DNA of 64,000 nt, from assembly GCF_001307275.1 (NCBI RefSeq), contig NZ_CP012831.1, forward strand, positions 2,906,501 through 2,970,500. The letters are read 5' to 3'. The notes under the pieces were generated by a model. It was given only the letters and a program-made list of their open reading frames with translations, had not been told where the DNA came from and ran no database searches. The translations under genes were made by a program, and so were the position numbers. Below, in pieces: positions 54,350 through 63,554 of this stretch (its first letter is position 1; each line of letters begins with the position of its first letter). The stretch is from Pseudomonas fluorescens. GTDB lineage: Bacteria > Pseudomonadota > Gammaproteobacteria > Pseudomonadales > Pseudomonadaceae.

Positions 54350-55533
54350 GCCGGGTCAATCTGGCGATCATCGGTGGTGGCCTGGTCGGCGCGAGCCTGG
54401 CGCTGGCCCTGCAGGCCGGTGCCAAGGCCCGGGGCTGGAGGATCATCCTGATCGAGCCCTTCGCCCCCGGCGACGCCTGGCAGCCAAGCTACGATGCCCG
54501 GTCTTCGGCATTGTCCTACGGTGCCCGGCAGATTTATCAACGCTTGGGTGTCTGGCAGGAGATTTCCCGTCGTGCCGAACCGATCAAGCAGATCCATGTG
54601 TCCGATCGCGGACGGTTTTCCACCGCGCGGCTGTCGGCCATGGAAGAGGGCGTGCCGGCGCTGGGCTACGTGGTGGAAAACGCCTGGCTCGGCCAGTGCC
54701 TGTGGCAAGGCCTGGACCCGGAGGTGGTCAGTTGGCGCTGCCCGGCGCAGGTTACGCGTATGGAGCCACTGGTCGGCGGTTATCGCCTGACCCTCGACGA
54801 CGAAACCACCCTGGAGTGCGACCTTGCCGTTCTGGCCGATGGTGGTCGCTCCAGCCTGCGCGAGCAGTTGGGGGTCGGCGTACGCAGTCGTCCCTATGAC
54901 CAGAGCGCCTTGATCGCCAACATCACCCCCAGCGAAGCCCACAATGGCATGGCCTTCGAACGCTTCACCGATGACGGCCCGATGGCCTTGTTGCCGCTGC
55001 CGGAGAATCGTTGCGCGCTGGTCTGGACCCGCCAGGGCATGGACGCGCAACGGCTGGCGGCCCTCGACGAGCGCAGCTTCCTCGCCGAATTGCAGGGTGT
55101 GTTCGGTTATCGCCTGGGGACGCTGAAGCAGGTGGGTGTACGGCACCTGTACCCGTTGGCGCTGGTGGAGGCCGAAGAGCAGGTCCGTCCGCACCTGGCG
55201 ATCCTGGGCAATGCCGCCCACAGCCTGCATCCGATTGCCGGGCAGGGGTTCAACCTGTCCCTGCGCGATGCCCAGGCCCTGGCCGATGCCTTGCTCGACA
55301 GCGACCGCGAGCCGGGGGATTTTGCTGTGTTGCAAGCCTACCGCGAGAGCCAGCGCATGGACCAGGCCCTGACCGTGGGCTTCTCCGACCAGGTCACGCG
55401 GCTGTTCGGCAGCAGCCTGCCGTTGGTGTCCCTGGGCCGCAACCTCGGCTTGCTGGGCCTCGACCTGCTGCCGCCGGCCAAGCGCTGGTTCGCCCGCCAG
55501 GCCATGGGGCTGGGGACGCGTCCCGATGCTTGA
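54346..55533 (+). CDS. ubiH: 2-octaprenyl-6-methoxyphenyl hydroxylase UbiH
   Basis: A 395-residue FAD monooxygenase of ubiquinone synthesis (C1 hydroxylation). The N-terminal dinucleotide fold is VNLAIIGGGLVGASLALAL; the DG motif is in CDLAVLADGGRSSLREQLG, and the GD-type FAD ribityl motif is HLAILGNAAHSLHPIAGQGF. The ATG overlaps the pepP stop (54346-54349), so they are co-translated. ubiI follows 61 bases later. The same order pepP-ubiH-ubiI is found in E. coli. Confidence 0.95.
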   Translation: MSRVNLAIIGGGLVGASLALALQAGAKARGWRIILIEPFAPGDAWQPSYDARSSALSYGARQIYQRLGVWQEISRRAEPIKQIHVSDRGRFSTARLSAMEEGVPALGYVVENAWLGQCLWQGLDPEVVSWRCPAQVTRMEPLVGGYRLTLDDETTLECDLAVLADGGRSSLREQLGVGVRSRPYDQSALIANITPSEAHNGMAFERFTDDGPMALLPLPENRCALVWTRQGMDAQRLAALDERSFLAELQGVFGYRLGTLKQVGVRHLYPLALVEAEEQVRPHLAILGNAAHSLHPIAGQGFNLSLRDAQALADALLDSDREPGDFAVLQAYRESQRMDQALTVGFSDQVTRLFGSSLPLVSLGRNLGLLGLDLLPPAKRWFARQAMGLGTRPDA

Positions 55534-55594
55534 GGCTGAGGTGGTCATTTCTTTTCATGGGCGGCTGATGTCGCCCGCAAAACAGGCTTAGAGC

Positions 55595-56818
55595 ATGGAA
55601 TTGCGTGCAGATCTGCTGATTGTCGGCGCCGGTATGGTCGGCAGCGCCCTGGCGCTGGCGTTGCAGGGCAGTGGCCTGCAAGTGTTGTTGCTCGACGGCA
55701 GCCCGATGAGCGTCAAGCCCTTCGATCCCCAGGCCGCGTTCGAGCCCCGGGTCAGTGCCTTGTCGACGGCCAGCCAGCGGATCCTCGATCGCCTGGGCGT
55801 CTGGCAGGGCATCACCACCCGGCGTACCAGCCCTTACACCGACATGCACGTCTGGGACGGCAGTGGCACCGGGCAGATCCATTTTTCCGCGGCCAGCCTG
55901 CATGCCGAGACGCTTGGGCACATCGTGGAAAATCGCGTGGTGCAGGATGCCCTGCTGGACCGCCTGCATGACTGCGACCTGGGCTTGTTGGCCAACGCCC
56001 GGCTGGAGCAGATGCGTCGTTCTGGCGACGACTGGCTGCTGACCCTGGCCGATGGCCGCACGTTGCGGGCGCCCCTGGTCATTGCCGCCGATGGCGCGAA
56101 TTCCGCTGTGCGCCGCCTGACCGGCGTGGCGACGCGCGAATGGGATTACCTGCACCACGCCATCGTCACCAGCGTGCGCAGCACCCGGCCGCATCGGATG
56201 ACGGCATGGCAGCGCTTCACCGACAACGGCCCGCTGGCGTTCCTGCCCCTTGAGCGTGACGGCCAGCACGACTGGTGCTCGATTGTCTGGTCCACCACCC
56301 CCGAAGAAGCGCAGCGCTTGATGGCGCTCGATGACAGCGAATTTTGCAACGAACTGGAACGCGCCTTCGAAGGCCAGCTTGGCCCGGTACTGAGCGCCGA
56401 CCCGCGCCTGTGCGTACCGCTGCGCCAGCGACATGCCAAGCGCTATGTGGCCGAAGGGCTGGCGTTGATCGGCGACGCGGCCCATACCATCCATCCATTG
56501 GCCGGGCAGGGGGTGAACCTGGGCTTCCTCGACGCCGCCGTGCTGGCCGAAGTGCTGTTGCACGCGGCTGGTCGTGGCGAGCGGTTGGCGGACGTGAAGG
56601 TGTTGAGCCGCTACGAGCGCCGACGCATGCCCCACAACCTGGCGCTGATGGCGGCGATGGAGGGCTTCGAGCGGTTGTTCCAGGCCGATCCGCTGCCGGT
56701 GCGCTGGTTGCGCAACACCGGGCTGAAGCTGGTGGACCGCCTGCCTGAGGCCAAGGCCTTGTTCGTGCGCGAGGCGCTGGGGTTGAGTGGGGACTTGCCG
56801 GATTTGGCCAAGGCCTGA
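55595..56818 (+). CDS. ubiI: Ubiquinone ring hydroxylase, UbiI/VisC type
   Basis: A 407-residue paralogue of Ubi[21 protein letters not shown], then [40 protein letters not shown] (DG motif) and [20 protein letters not shown] (GD motif). In E. coli UbiI makes the C5 hydroxylation; UbiF makes C6. This locus matches ubiI by synteny, although the substrate position could differ in Pseudomonas. It probably shares the transcript with pepP-ubiH. Confidence 0.9.
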   Translation: MELRADLLIVGAGMVGSALALALQGSGLQVLLLDGSPMSVKPFDPQAAFEPRVSALSTASQRILDRLGVWQGITTRRTSPYTDMHVWDGSGTGQIHFSAASLHAETLGHIVENRVVQDALLDRLHDCDLGLLANARLEQMRRSGDDWLLTLADGRTLRAPLVIAADGANSAVRRLTGVATREWDYLHHAIVTSVRSTRPHRMTAWQRFTDNGPLAFLPLERDGQHDWCSIVWSTTPEEAQRLMALDDSEFCNELERAFEGQLGPVLSADPRLCVPLRQRHAKRYVAEGLALIGDAAHTIHPLAGQGVNLGFLDAAVLAEVLLHAAGRGERLADVKVLSRYERRRMPHNLALMAAMEGFERLFQADPLPVRWLRNTGLKLVDRLPEAKALFVREALGLSGDLPDLAKA

Positions 56819-56838
56819 GATGTGGGTTGGGGCTTATG

Positions 56839-56913
56839 GCCTCATCGCGAGCAAGCTCGCTCCCACAGTCGTCACCGGTTCGAATGTGGGAGCGAGCTTG
56901 CTCGCGATGAGGC
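56839..56913. repeat. REP-type palindromic pair, compact form
   Basis: GGCCTCATCGCGAGCAAGCT and inverted AGCTTGCTCGCGATGAGGCC around about 35 bases, just after ubiI. The pairing is extended beyond the usual core (GGCCTC / GAGGCC). Confidence 0.9.
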
Positions 56914-56973
56914 CGTCACAGCCACCTCACTCCATCTGTGCAACATTTGGAAATGTGTCCACCCACTGTTCGA

Positions 56974-57002
56974 TTGAGATGCCAAATGTGAGTCCTTATC
57001 AT
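56974..57002 (+). promoter_or_regulatory. Sigma-70 promoter with possible Fur-like site before the iron ABC gene
   Basis: TTGAGA (56974-56979) and TATCAT (56997-57002) are exactly 17 bases apart. The overlapping TGTGAGTCCTTATCA (56987-57001) has about 10 of 14 matches to a 7-1-7 Fur half-site pair, a weak match. The following gene is a ferric binding protein, so iron control would make sense. Start of the gene is 34 bases downstream. Confidence 0.45.
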
Positions 57003-57035
57003 TTGCGCCTCTTTCGCCATCCAGAGACCGCTATC

Positions 57036-58040
57036 ATGTTGGCAACCAAGCGCCTGCTGTCCGTCCTCGCCTTGACCCTGATCGGCACCACTGCCGCCCA
57101 GGCCGCCGATGAGGTGGTGGTCTACTCCTCGCGTATCGATGAACTGATCAAGCCGGTCTTCGATGCCTACACCCAGAAAACCGGCGTCTCGGTGAAGTTC
57201 ATCACCGACAAGGAAGCGCCGTTGATGCAGCGGATCAAGGCCGAAGGCGAGAACGCCACCGCCGACCTGCTGCTCACCGTCGATGCCGGCAACCTCTGGC
57301 AGGCCGAGCAGATGGGCATTCTCCAGCCGTTCACCTCCCCGGTGATCGACGCCAACATCCCGTCCCAATACCGCGCCTCGTCCCACGCCTGGACCGGCTT
57401 GAGCCTGCGGGCGCGGACCATTGTCTATTCCACCGACCGGGTTAAACCGGGCGAATTGACCACCTATGAAGCGCTGGCCGGCAAAGAGTGGGAAGGCCGT
57501 CTGTGCCTGAGGACCTCGAAAAAGGTCTATAACCAGTCCCTGACCGCCACGCTGATCGAAACCCACGGTGCGGAAAAAACCGAGGAAATCCTCAAGGGCT
57601 GGGTCAGGAACTTGTCCACCGACGTGTTCTCCGATGACATCGCATTGCTTGAAGCGATCAATGCTGGCCAGTGCGATGTCGGTATCGTCAACACCTACTA
57701 CTATGGCCGCCTGCACCAGCAGAAGCCGGACCTGAAGGTGAAGCTGTTCTGGCCGAACCAGGCTGATCGCGGCGTGCACATCAACCTCTCGGGCATTGGC
57801 TTGACCAAGCATGCGCCGCATCCGGATGCCGCCAAGAAACTGGTGGAGTGGATGACCACGCCAGAAGCGCAAAGCATCTTCGCCGACGTGAACCAGGAGT
57901 TCCCGGCCAACCCGAAGGTCGAGCCGTCCAAGGAAGTGGCGGCCTGGGGCTCGTTCAAGGCCGACACCTTGCCGGTGGAAGTCGCGGGTAAACGCCAGGC
58001 CGAAGCCATTCGCATGATGGATCGCGCTGGCTGGAATTAA
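57036..58040 (+). CDS. Ferric iron ABC transporter, periplasmic binding protein (FbpA/FutA-like)
   Basis: A 334-residue exported protein: signal peptide [20 protein letters not shown] ending at AQA, then [40 protein letters not shown] and the iron-ligand motif NTYYYGRL (double tyrosine as in FbpA). It binds Fe(III) in the periplasm for import. The start at 57036 gives the signal peptide directly; the frame is open to 56787. A hairpin then the permease gene follow. No ATPase gene is adjacent, so FbpC must be elsewhere or shared. Confidence 0.94.
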   Translation: MLATKRLLSVLALTLIGTTAAQAADEVVVYSSRIDELIKPVFDAYTQKTGVSVKFITDKEAPLMQRIKAEGENATADLLLTVDAGNLWQAEQMGILQPFTSPVIDANIPSQYRASSHAWTGLSLRARTIVYSTDRVKPGELTTYEALAGKEWEGRLCLRTSKKVYNQSLTATLIETHGAEKTEEILKGWVRNLSTDVFSDDIALLEAINAGQCDVGIVNTYYYGRLHQQKPDLKVKLFWPNQADRGVHINLSGIGLTKHAPHPDAAKKLVEWMTTPEAQSIFADVNQEFPANPKVEPSKEVAAWGSFKADTLPVEVAGKRQAEAIRMMDRAGWN

Positions 58041-58080
58041 CCCCAAGCCAGGCACGATTCCCTGTGGTGGTTATAAAATA

Positions 58081-58106
58081 GATGCCCGCGCCAATGCGCG
58101 GGCATC
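58081..58106 (+). terminator. Intercistronic hairpin between the binding protein and permease genes
   Basis: GATGCCCGCGC and GCGCGGGCATC form an 11-base stem with a four-base loop (CAAT). No T run follows (ATCATTT), so it more likely stabilises the binding-protein message or partly stops transcription, which would reduce permease expression. Confidence 0.6.
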
Positions 58107-58128
58107 ATCATTTGAACGAGAGCTCCCC

Positions 58129-59745
58129 TTGGCCCACCCCGCCCAACGCCGCTGGTACCCCCTGGTCTTCGCCATCGCTGCGCTGGTCCTGTTGCCCTTG
58201 AGTGTCTTGCTGCTGTCCTGGCAGAGCATCGACCAGCAAATCTGGTCCCACTTGTGGGATACGCAGATGCCGCGCTTGTTGGGCAACACCCTCACCTTGA
58301 TCCTTGGCGTGGGTGTCGGCGTGACCTTGCTGGGTGTCAGCCTCGCCTGGCTCACCAGCCTGTGTGAATTCCCGGGACGTCGCTGGCTCGATTGGGCGTT
58401 GATGCTGCCGTTCGCGATTCCGGCCTATGTGTTGGCGTTCGTTTTCGTTGGCCTGCTGGATTTCGCCGGTCCCGTGCAGACGCTGATGCGTGAATGGTTC
58501 GGCAGCGGCCTGCGCCTGCCCCGGGTTCGTTCCACCGGCGGGGTGATCCTGGTGCTGGTGCTGGTCTTTTACCCTTATGTCTATTTGTTGGCGCGCAGTG
58601 CCTTCCTGGCCCAGGGCAAGGGCTTGATGGAGGCTGCCCGGGTACTGGGGCAGTCGCCATGGCAGGCGTTCTGGCGCGTGGCGCTGCCGATGGCCCGGCC
58701 AGCCATCGGTGCGGGCGTGGCGCTGGCGCTGATGGAAACCCTGGCGGATTTCGGCGCGGTGTCGGTGTTCAACTTCGACACCTTCACCACCGCCATCTAC
58801 AAGACCTGGTACGGCTTCTTCAGCCTTTCCAGCGCTGCCCAACTGGCCAGCCTGCTGTTGCTGGCGGTGATGCTGGTGCTCTACGGCGAACGCCGGGCCC
58901 GCGGCGCTCACCGGACCAGTAACGAGCGGCCCCGGGTCAAGGCGTTGTACACGTTGCGCGGCCTCAAGGCCGTGGCGGCCAGTGGCTGGTGCTTCCTGGT
59001 ATTTGCCTGCGCGTTTGTCATCCCGGTGCTGCAGTTGGTGGTGTGGTTCTGGCAACGCGGTCGTTTCGACCTGGATGAGCGTTATGCCGGGCTGATTGTC
59101 CATACCCTCTACCTGGGCGGCCTGGCGGCGCTGGTCACCGTCTGTGTGGCCTTGCTGCTGGCGTTCGCCCGGCGGCTGGCGCCGACCCGTCCGATTCGTG
59201 CCGGCGTCGGCCTGGCGAACCTGGGGTATGCCTTGCCCGGTTCGGTGCTGGCGGTGTCGATCATGCTTGCGTTCAGCTACCTGGACCGTGAGCTGGTCAT
59301 CCCGCTGTCGACCTGGCTCGGCGGTGCAGGCAAGCCATTGTTGCTGGGCAGCCTGTCGGCGCTGTTGCTGGCGTACCTGGTGCGTTTCCTGGCCGTGGCC
59401 TACGGGCCGTTGGAGAGCAGCCTGGCGCGCATTCGTCCGTCCTTGCCCGAAGCGGCACGCAGCCTTGGGGTCAGTGGCCCGCGACTGTTTTTCAAAGTGT
59501 ATCTGCCGTTGCTGTTGCCCGGCACCTTGAGCGCGGCGTTGCTGGTGTTCGTCGATGTGCTCAAGGAAATGCCCGCGACGTTGCTGATGCGCCCGTTCGG
59601 CTGGGACACGCTGGCGGTGCGGATCTTCGAGATGACCAGCGAAGGGGAGTGGGCCCGGGCCGCGTTACCGGCGCTGACGTTGGTATTGGTGGGGCTGTTG
59701 CCGGTCATCGGATTGATACGACGTTCGGCCCATCGAAACAGCTAG
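58129..59745 (+). CDS. Ferric iron ABC transporter permease (FbpB-like, duplicated)
   Basis: A 538-residue inner-membrane protein with two halves of about six helices each, as in FbpB/AfuB. The halves carry EAA loops LMEAARVLGQSPWQAFWRVA and LPEAARSLGVSGPRLFFKVY. It begins RRWYPLVFAIAALVLLPLSV. The start is a TTG at 58129 (L/MAHPAQRRWYP) with GAGAG upstream; this is a rare start that would reduce translation. It partners the preceding FbpA-like protein; the ATPase gene is missing here. Confidence 0.93.
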   Translation: MAHPAQRRWYPLVFAIAALVLLPLSVLLLSWQSIDQQIWSHLWDTQMPRLLGNTLTLILGVGVGVTLLGVSLAWLTSLCEFPGRRWLDWALMLPFAIPAYVLAFVFVGLLDFAGPVQTLMREWFGSGLRLPRVRSTGGVILVLVLVFYPYVYLLARSAFLAQGKGLMEAARVLGQSPWQAFWRVALPMARPAIGAGVALALMETLADFGAVSVFNFDTFTTAIYKTWYGFFSLSSAAQLASLLLLAVMLVLYGERRARGAHRTSNERPRVKALYTLRGLKAVAASGWCFLVFACAFVIPVLQLVVWFWQRGRFDLDERYAGLIVHTLYLGGLAALVTVCVALLLAFARRLAPTRPIRAGVGLANLGYALPGSVLAVSIMLAFSYLDRELVIPLSTWLGGAGKPLLLGSLSALLLAYLVRFLAVAYGPLESSLARIRPSLPEAARSLGVSGPRLFFKVYLPLLLPGTLSAALLVFVDVLKEMPATLLMRPFGWDTLAVRIFEMTSEGEWARAALPALTLVLVGLLPVIGLIRRSAHRNS

Positions 59746-59768
59746 GTGCCAGTCCTACCTCATGCGGC

Positions 59769-59900
59769 TACAATGCGCGGCATTCGGTGCGGTCCGTCTG
59801 TCGGACCGGGCAACTGAGAGCGTCAGAAAACTCCTTTTTTCAGACGTTCGCGCTACGCAGTGTCCGTCCGCACCTTCGCCAAGCCCGGAAGGAGAAACCC
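59769..59900 (+). promoter_or_regulatory. Structured leader of gcvT, unknown class
   Basis: After a TACAAT -10 box (59769-59774) the leader of about 120 bases can fold with an outer stem GGTGCGG / CCGCACC (59785-59791 with 59868-59874 or so), an inner hairpin TCCG-TCTGT-CGGA and further pairs (CGTC / GACG). GGAAGGAG lies just before the ATG. Glycine riboswitch hallmarks (CACCGAAGGGGCAA; CTCTCAGG) are not present. It may be a regulatory RNA that senses something else, or only folded leader; the folding is by eye. Confidence 0.35.
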
Positions 59901-60983
59901 ATGGGACAGCGTACGCCTCTGTATGACCTTCATCTCGCCCTTGGCGCGAAGATGGTCGATTTTGGCGGTTGGGATATGCCTTTGCATTACGGCTCGCAGG
60001 TCGAAGAACACCATCAGGTGCGTCGCGACTGCGGTGTGTTCGATGTATCCCACATGACCGTGATCGACGTCGCCGGCCCCCAGGCCAAGGTCTGGCTGCA
60101 GCGCTTGCTGGCCAATGACGTCGACCGCTTGCAAGACACAGGCAGTGCCTTGTACAGCGCGATGCTCAATGAGCGCGGCGGCATCGTCGACGACATGATC
60201 ATCTACCGTGTCGAAGACGGTTATCGCCTGGTCTTCAACGCCTCGACCCGCGATCAGGACCTGGCCTGGATGCAGGCACAACTCGGTGACTACGACGCGC
60301 AACTGCATGAGCGCCCCGAGCTGGCGATGCTGGCGATCCAGGGCCCCCACGCCCGGCAGAAGATTGCCGAGCTGGTCACGCAATCCCGTGGGCAAATCAT
60401 CCAGCAACTCAAGCCTTTCGAAGGGCGCGCCGACGGCGAATGGTTCATCGCCCGGACCGGCTACACCGGCGAAGATGGCCTGGAAATCGTCCTGCCCGCC
60501 CAGGAGGCCCCGAGTTTCTTCAACGACCTGGTCGGCGCAGGCATTTCGCCCATCGGCCTCGGCGCCCGCGACACCTTGCGCCTGGAGGCCGGCATGAACC
60601 TCTACGGCCAGGATATCCACCAGGATGTTTCACCGCTGGCCTCGAACATGGCCTGGAGTATCGCCTGGGAACCGGCGAGCCGTCAGTTCATCGGGCGCAG
60701 CGCGCTGGAGACCGAGCTGGCCAGCGGTGTGCAGCACAAACTGGTCGGACTGGTGCTGGAAGAACGGGGTGTTTTGCGCGCCCACCAGGTGGTTCGCATC
60801 GCCAATGTTGGCGAAGGGGAGATCACCAGTGGTAGTTTTTCTCCTACGCTTAGCAAGTCGATCGCCCTGGCACGTGTTCCGATGGCAACCGCCGACCGTG
60901 CCGAGGTAGAAATTCGCGGCAAGTGGTACCCGGTACGGGTGGTCAAACCGACCTTCGTCCGCCATGGCAAAACCCTGATCTAA
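59901..60983 (+). CDS. gcvT: Aminomethyltransferase GcvT (glycine cleavage T protein)
   Basis: A 360-residue tetrahydrofolate-dependent subunit of the glycine cleavage complex, transferring the methylene from H protein to THF and releasing ammonia. It begins MGQRTPLYDLHLALGAKMVD and has CGVFDVSHMTVIDVAG, LNERGGIVDDMIIYR, GYTGEDGLEIVLP and LRLEAGMNLYGQDIHQDVSP; the D in FDVSHM region is catalytic. The ATG at 59901 has GGAAGGAG seven bases upstream. gcvH follows 52 bases downstream; gcvP is not in this window. Confidence 0.97.
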   Translation: MGQRTPLYDLHLALGAKMVDFGGWDMPLHYGSQVEEHHQVRRDCGVFDVSHMTVIDVAGPQAKVWLQRLLANDVDRLQDTGSALYSAMLNERGGIVDDMIIYRVEDGYRLVFNASTRDQDLAWMQAQLGDYDAQLHERPELAMLAIQGPHARQKIAELVTQSRGQIIQQLKPFEGRADGEWFIARTGYTGEDGLEIVLPAQEAPSFFNDLVGAGISPIGLGARDTLRLEAGMNLYGQDIHQDVSPLASNMAWSIAWEPASRQFIGRSALETELASGVQHKLVGLVLEERGVLRAHQVVRIANVGEGEITSGSFSPTLSKSIALARVPMATADRAEVEIRGKWYPVRVVKPTFVRHGKTLI

Positions 60984-61035
60984 CCTTTTGCGGCGGGCCG
61001 CTGGCCGCTGACACTTTCTATTGAGGACACAGAAT

Positions 61036-61419
61036 ATGAGCGATATCCCTGCCGAACTGCGTTTTGCCGAAAGCCATGAGTGGGCGCGTCTGGAGGCCGA
61101 CGGCTCTGTTACCGTGGGCATCAGTGATCATGCGCAGGAAGCCTTGGGCGACGTGGTCTTTGTCGAGCTGACCGAGGTCGGCACGGTCTTTGAGGCGGGC
61201 GCCCAGGCCGGCGTGGTGGAGTCGGTCAAGGCCGCTTCCGATATCTATTCCCCGATTGCAGGTGAAGTGATTGCAGTCAATGAAGAACTGAGCGGTTCGC
61301 CTGAGCTGCTGAACTCCGATCCGTACGGCGCCTGGATCTTCAAGCTCAAGCCAAGCAACACGGCTGAGCTGGACAAGTTGCTGGACGCGGCGGGTTACAA
61401 GGCTGCCATCGGCGAATAA
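61036..61419 (+). CDS. gcvH: Glycine cleavage system H protein
   Basis: A 127-residue carrier of the lipoyl group. The lipoylated lysine is K65 in [15 protein letters not shown]. The N-terminus [20 protein letters not shown] is typical. The ATG at 61036 is preferred over a TTG at 61021; GAGGACAC lies upstream. In P. aeruginosa a gcvP gene follows gcvH; here a REP pair, then a convergent DUF2388 gene follow instead. Confidence 0.97.
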   Translation: MSDIPAELRFAESHEWARLEADGSVTVGISDHAQEALGDVVFVELTEVGTVFEAGAQAGVVESVKAASDIYSPIAGEVIAVNEELSGSPELLNSDPYGAWIFKLKPSNTAELDKLLDAAGYKAAIGE

Positions 61420-61430
61420 GGACGACTGCA

Positions 61431-61523
61431 CCTGCGGGAGCGAGCTTGCTCGCGATAGCGGTGGATCAGCGGCATTGATGTGGGCTGACACTCCGCTATC
61501 GCGAGCAAGCTCGCTCCCACAGG
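61431..61523. repeat. REP-type palindromic pair
   Basis: CCTGCGGGAGCGAGCTTGCT and the inverted AGCAAGCTCGCTCCCACAGG enclose about 45 bases. Pairing extends inward (GCGATAGCGG / CCGCTATCGC), giving a long cruciform. Directly after gcvH. Confidence 0.9.
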
Positions 61524-61555
61524 GGGTTGGGATAGCCCTGGGATTTTCACCGGGC

Positions 61556-61588
61556 AAAAAGATGCCGCTCATCGAGCGGCATTTTTTA
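61556..61588. terminator. Bidirectional terminator between gcvH and the DUF2388 gene
   Basis: ATGCCGCTC and GAGCGGCAT form a nine-base stem with loop ATC, flanked by AAAAA on the left and TTTTTT on the right. It suits both the rightward gcvT-gcvH unit and the leftward DUF2388 gene. Confidence 0.9.
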
Positions 61589-61599
61589 TTGGCCGGGCA

Positions 61600-61917
61600 T
61601 CAGTCCTGGGCGACGGCGTTTTTCGCCAGGATCGCGTTGGCCAGTTCCATGTCGGTGGCGTGCAGGCCTGGGTTATCGGCACGCACTTTCTGCATCGCCG
61701 CTTCCAGGTAAGGGCCACGGATACCGCCATCGCTGGCGACGAAGCTGCCGGCGTCGTCCTGGGCGGCGACGATCAGTTTGTGATCCTTGAAGGTCAGGTA
61801 GGTGGAACCGGTGGTCGCACCGGACGAGATGACGTTACGCCAAAACGTGTCGGCCATTGCCGAGCCAACAGGAAGAGACAGCAAGGCTAGGGTAGCGACA
61901 GCAAGTTTGAGACGCAT
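61600..61917 (-). CDS. DUF2388 domain-containing exported protein
   Basis: A 105-residue protein with a signal peptide (MRLKLAVATLALLSLPVGSA ending near AMA) and a small domain: DTFWRNVISSGATTGSTYL, HKLIVAAQDDAGSFVASDGG and RGPYLEAAMQKVRADNPGLH. This matches DUF2388, a Pseudomonas-centred family often in several paralogues. The start at 61917 has GGAGTCAC upstream; an ATG five codons earlier (61932) overlaps that site. Function unknown, location periplasmic. Confidence 0.9.
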   Translation of the reverse strand: MRLKLAVATLALLSLPVGSAMADTFWRNVISSGATTGSTYLTFKDHKLIVAAQDDAGSFVASDGGIRGPYLEAAMQKVRADNPGLHATDMELANAILAKNAVAQD

Positions 61918-61985
61918 GATAGGTGACTCCACTGGGTTAACTATGACGTTGGATTACCTGCGTCTCGATTCAGTTCCATGACTTG

Positions 61986-62435
61986 TCAGTCAGCCCGTTC
62001 CACCTGCAGCACCGCGCCCTCCTGCGCCACCACCCTGACCCGCGTGCCAACGGGCGATTCGGGCCCCTTGGCCAGCCAGACACTGTCGGCCACCTTGATC
62101 TTGCCGCGGCCATCGACAATCGCTTCATGCACCAGGAAGACCTTGCCGATCAGTTCCTGCCCGCGCAGGTTCAGGTGCGGCTGATCGCTTTGGCGCACAG
62201 CGCTGCGCTGGCGTCGCCACCAGTACAGTGCCGTGGCGATGGCGAACAGGCCGAACAACAGGAACTGCAGCTCCCATGGCATCTGCGGCAGGAAGAACGT
62301 GAGCACGCCGACTGCCGCGGCGGCCATGCCGATCCACAGCAGGTAACCACCGGCGCCGAACACTTCAAGGATCAGCAGGATGACGCCCAGCGCCAGCCAG
62401 TCCCAGTACGACATGTGTTGCAGGAACCCCCACAT
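61986..62435 (-). CDS. NfeD family membrane protein
   Basis: A 149-residue short NfeD: WDWLALGVILLILEVFGAGG, YLLWIGMAAAAVGVLTFFLP and ELQFLLFGLFAIATALYWWR are three membrane segments. A C-terminal OB-fold domain follows (about 85-149; LNLRGQELIGKVFLVHEAIV, GTRVRVVAQEGAVLQVE). NfeD proteins partner SPFH/stomatin proteins in membrane microdomains, and the next gene upstream is exactly such a protein, nine bases away. The start may be the ATG at 62435 or seven codons later (MSYWDWL). Confidence 0.93.
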   Translation of the reverse strand: MWGFLQHMSYWDWLALGVILLILEVFGAGGYLLWIGMAAAAVGVLTFFLPQMPWELQFLLFGLFAIATALYWWRRQRSAVRQSDQPHLNLRGQELIGKVFLVHEAIVDGRGKIKVADSVWLAKGPESPVGTRVRVVAQEGAVLQVERAD

Positions 62436-62444
62436 ACGCGCGCC

Positions 62445-63365
62445 TCAGGCTTTCTTGCTGTCGAAGGTGGCCCTGACGATCTCGCCGATGCCACCGACCG
62501 CACCGATGACCTGGCTGGCTTCCAGCGGCATCAGGATCACCTTGCTGTTGTTGGCCGACGCCAGTTTGCCCAGTGCATCGATGTATTTCTGTGCGACGAA
62601 GTAGTTCACGGCCTGGACGTTACCGTCGGCAATGGCCTGGGACACCACCTGGGTGGCCAACGCTTCGGCTTGCGCCTGGCGCTCGCGGGCCTCGGACTCC
62701 AGGAACGCCGCCTGGCGGCTGCCCTCGGCCTCGAGGATCTGCGCCTGCTTCTTGCCTTCGGCGGTGAGAATCGCCGATGCGCGCAGGCCCTCGGCTTCGA
62801 GGATCTGGGCGCGCTTGATACGTTCGGCTTTCATTTGCCCCGACATGGCGGCCATCAGGTCGGCCGGGGGGCTGATGTCCTTGATCTCGATCCGGGTGAT
62901 CTTGATGCCCCACGGCGCCGTGGCTTCATCGACGGTGCGCAGCAGTTTTTCGTTGATGCCGTCGCGCTGGCTCAGCATCGCGTCCAGCTCCATGGACCCC
63001 AGCACGGTGCGGATATTGGTTTGCAGGAGGTTGCGGATGGCGTGCTCGAGGTTATTCACCTCGTAGGCCGCCTGGGCCGTATTGACCACCTGGAAGAAGC
63101 ACACGGCGTCGATCTGTACCGTGGCGTTGTCGGCGGTGATGACTTCCTGGGGCGGGATGTCCAGCACGCTTTCCATGACATTGATCTTGCGCCCGATGCG
63201 ATCCATCACCGGGATGATGATGTTCAGGCCGGGCTTGAGGGTGTTGGTGTAGCGGCCGAACCGCTCGACAGTCCATTGGTAGCCCTGGGGCACGACCTTG
63301 AAGCCCATGAAGAGAATGGCGACCACCAGGCCGATGAAAAGTAAAAGTACGCTACCGATCTGCAT
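62445..63365 (-). CDS. SPFH/Band 7 (stomatin, QmcA-like) membrane protein
   Basis: A 306-residue protein: one N-terminal membrane helix ([20 protein letters not shown]), the SPFH domain ([20 protein letters not shown] to about 190, with [20 protein letters not shown] and [20 protein letters not shown]) and a long alanine/glutamate coiled coil (about 190-260, [20 protein letters not shown]). E. coli QmcA has the same length. The operon with nfeD is classical. It probably scaffolds membrane proteases or lipids. Confidence 0.95.
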   Translation of the reverse strand: MQIGSVLLLFIGLVVAILFMGFKVVPQGYQWTVERFGRYTNTLKPGLNIIIPVMDRIGRKINVMESVLDIPPQEVITADNATVQIDAVCFFQVVNTAQAAYEVNNLEHAIRNLLQTNIRTVLGSMELDAMLSQRDGINEKLLRTVDEATAPWGIKITRIEIKDISPPADLMAAMSGQMKAERIKRAQILEAEGLRASAILTAEGKKQAQILEAEGSRQAAFLESEARERQAQAEALATQVVSQAIADGNVQAVNYFVAQKYIDALGKLASANNSKVILMPLEASQVIGAVGGIGEIVRATFDSKKA

Positions 63366-63436
63366 GACGGTTCCCTGTGCGAGTTGAGATGGACCTGCGA
63401 GCCCTGAGTGTAGGGCAAGCGGCCATTATCCTCACT

Positions 63437-63541
63437 CTGTGGGAGCAAACTCTGTGGGAGCAAAGCTTGCTCGCGATGCAGGCGCCTTGCTTCCCCGGGA
63501 GACCGCGTCATTTTCATCGCGGGCAAGCCTTGCTCCCACAG
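63437..63541. repeat. REP-type palindromic pair, GTGGGAGCAAAGCTTGC / GGCAAGCCTTGCTCCCAC class, with a partial third copy
   Basis: TGTGGGAGCAAACTC then TGTGGGAGCAAAGCTTGC, and on the right GGCAAGCCTTGCTCCCACA. The left arm is doubled: an extra short GTGGGAGCAAAC precedes the full copy. The inside includes GACCGCGTCATTTTCATCGC, close to the interior of the element at 11224-11312. Confidence 0.8.
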
Positions 63542-63554
63542 CCTCTCGTCACAG

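Noticed and set aside
59769..59900. Glycine riboswitch upstream of gcvT
   Set aside because: The conserved aptamer segments are absent in the leader on both strands.
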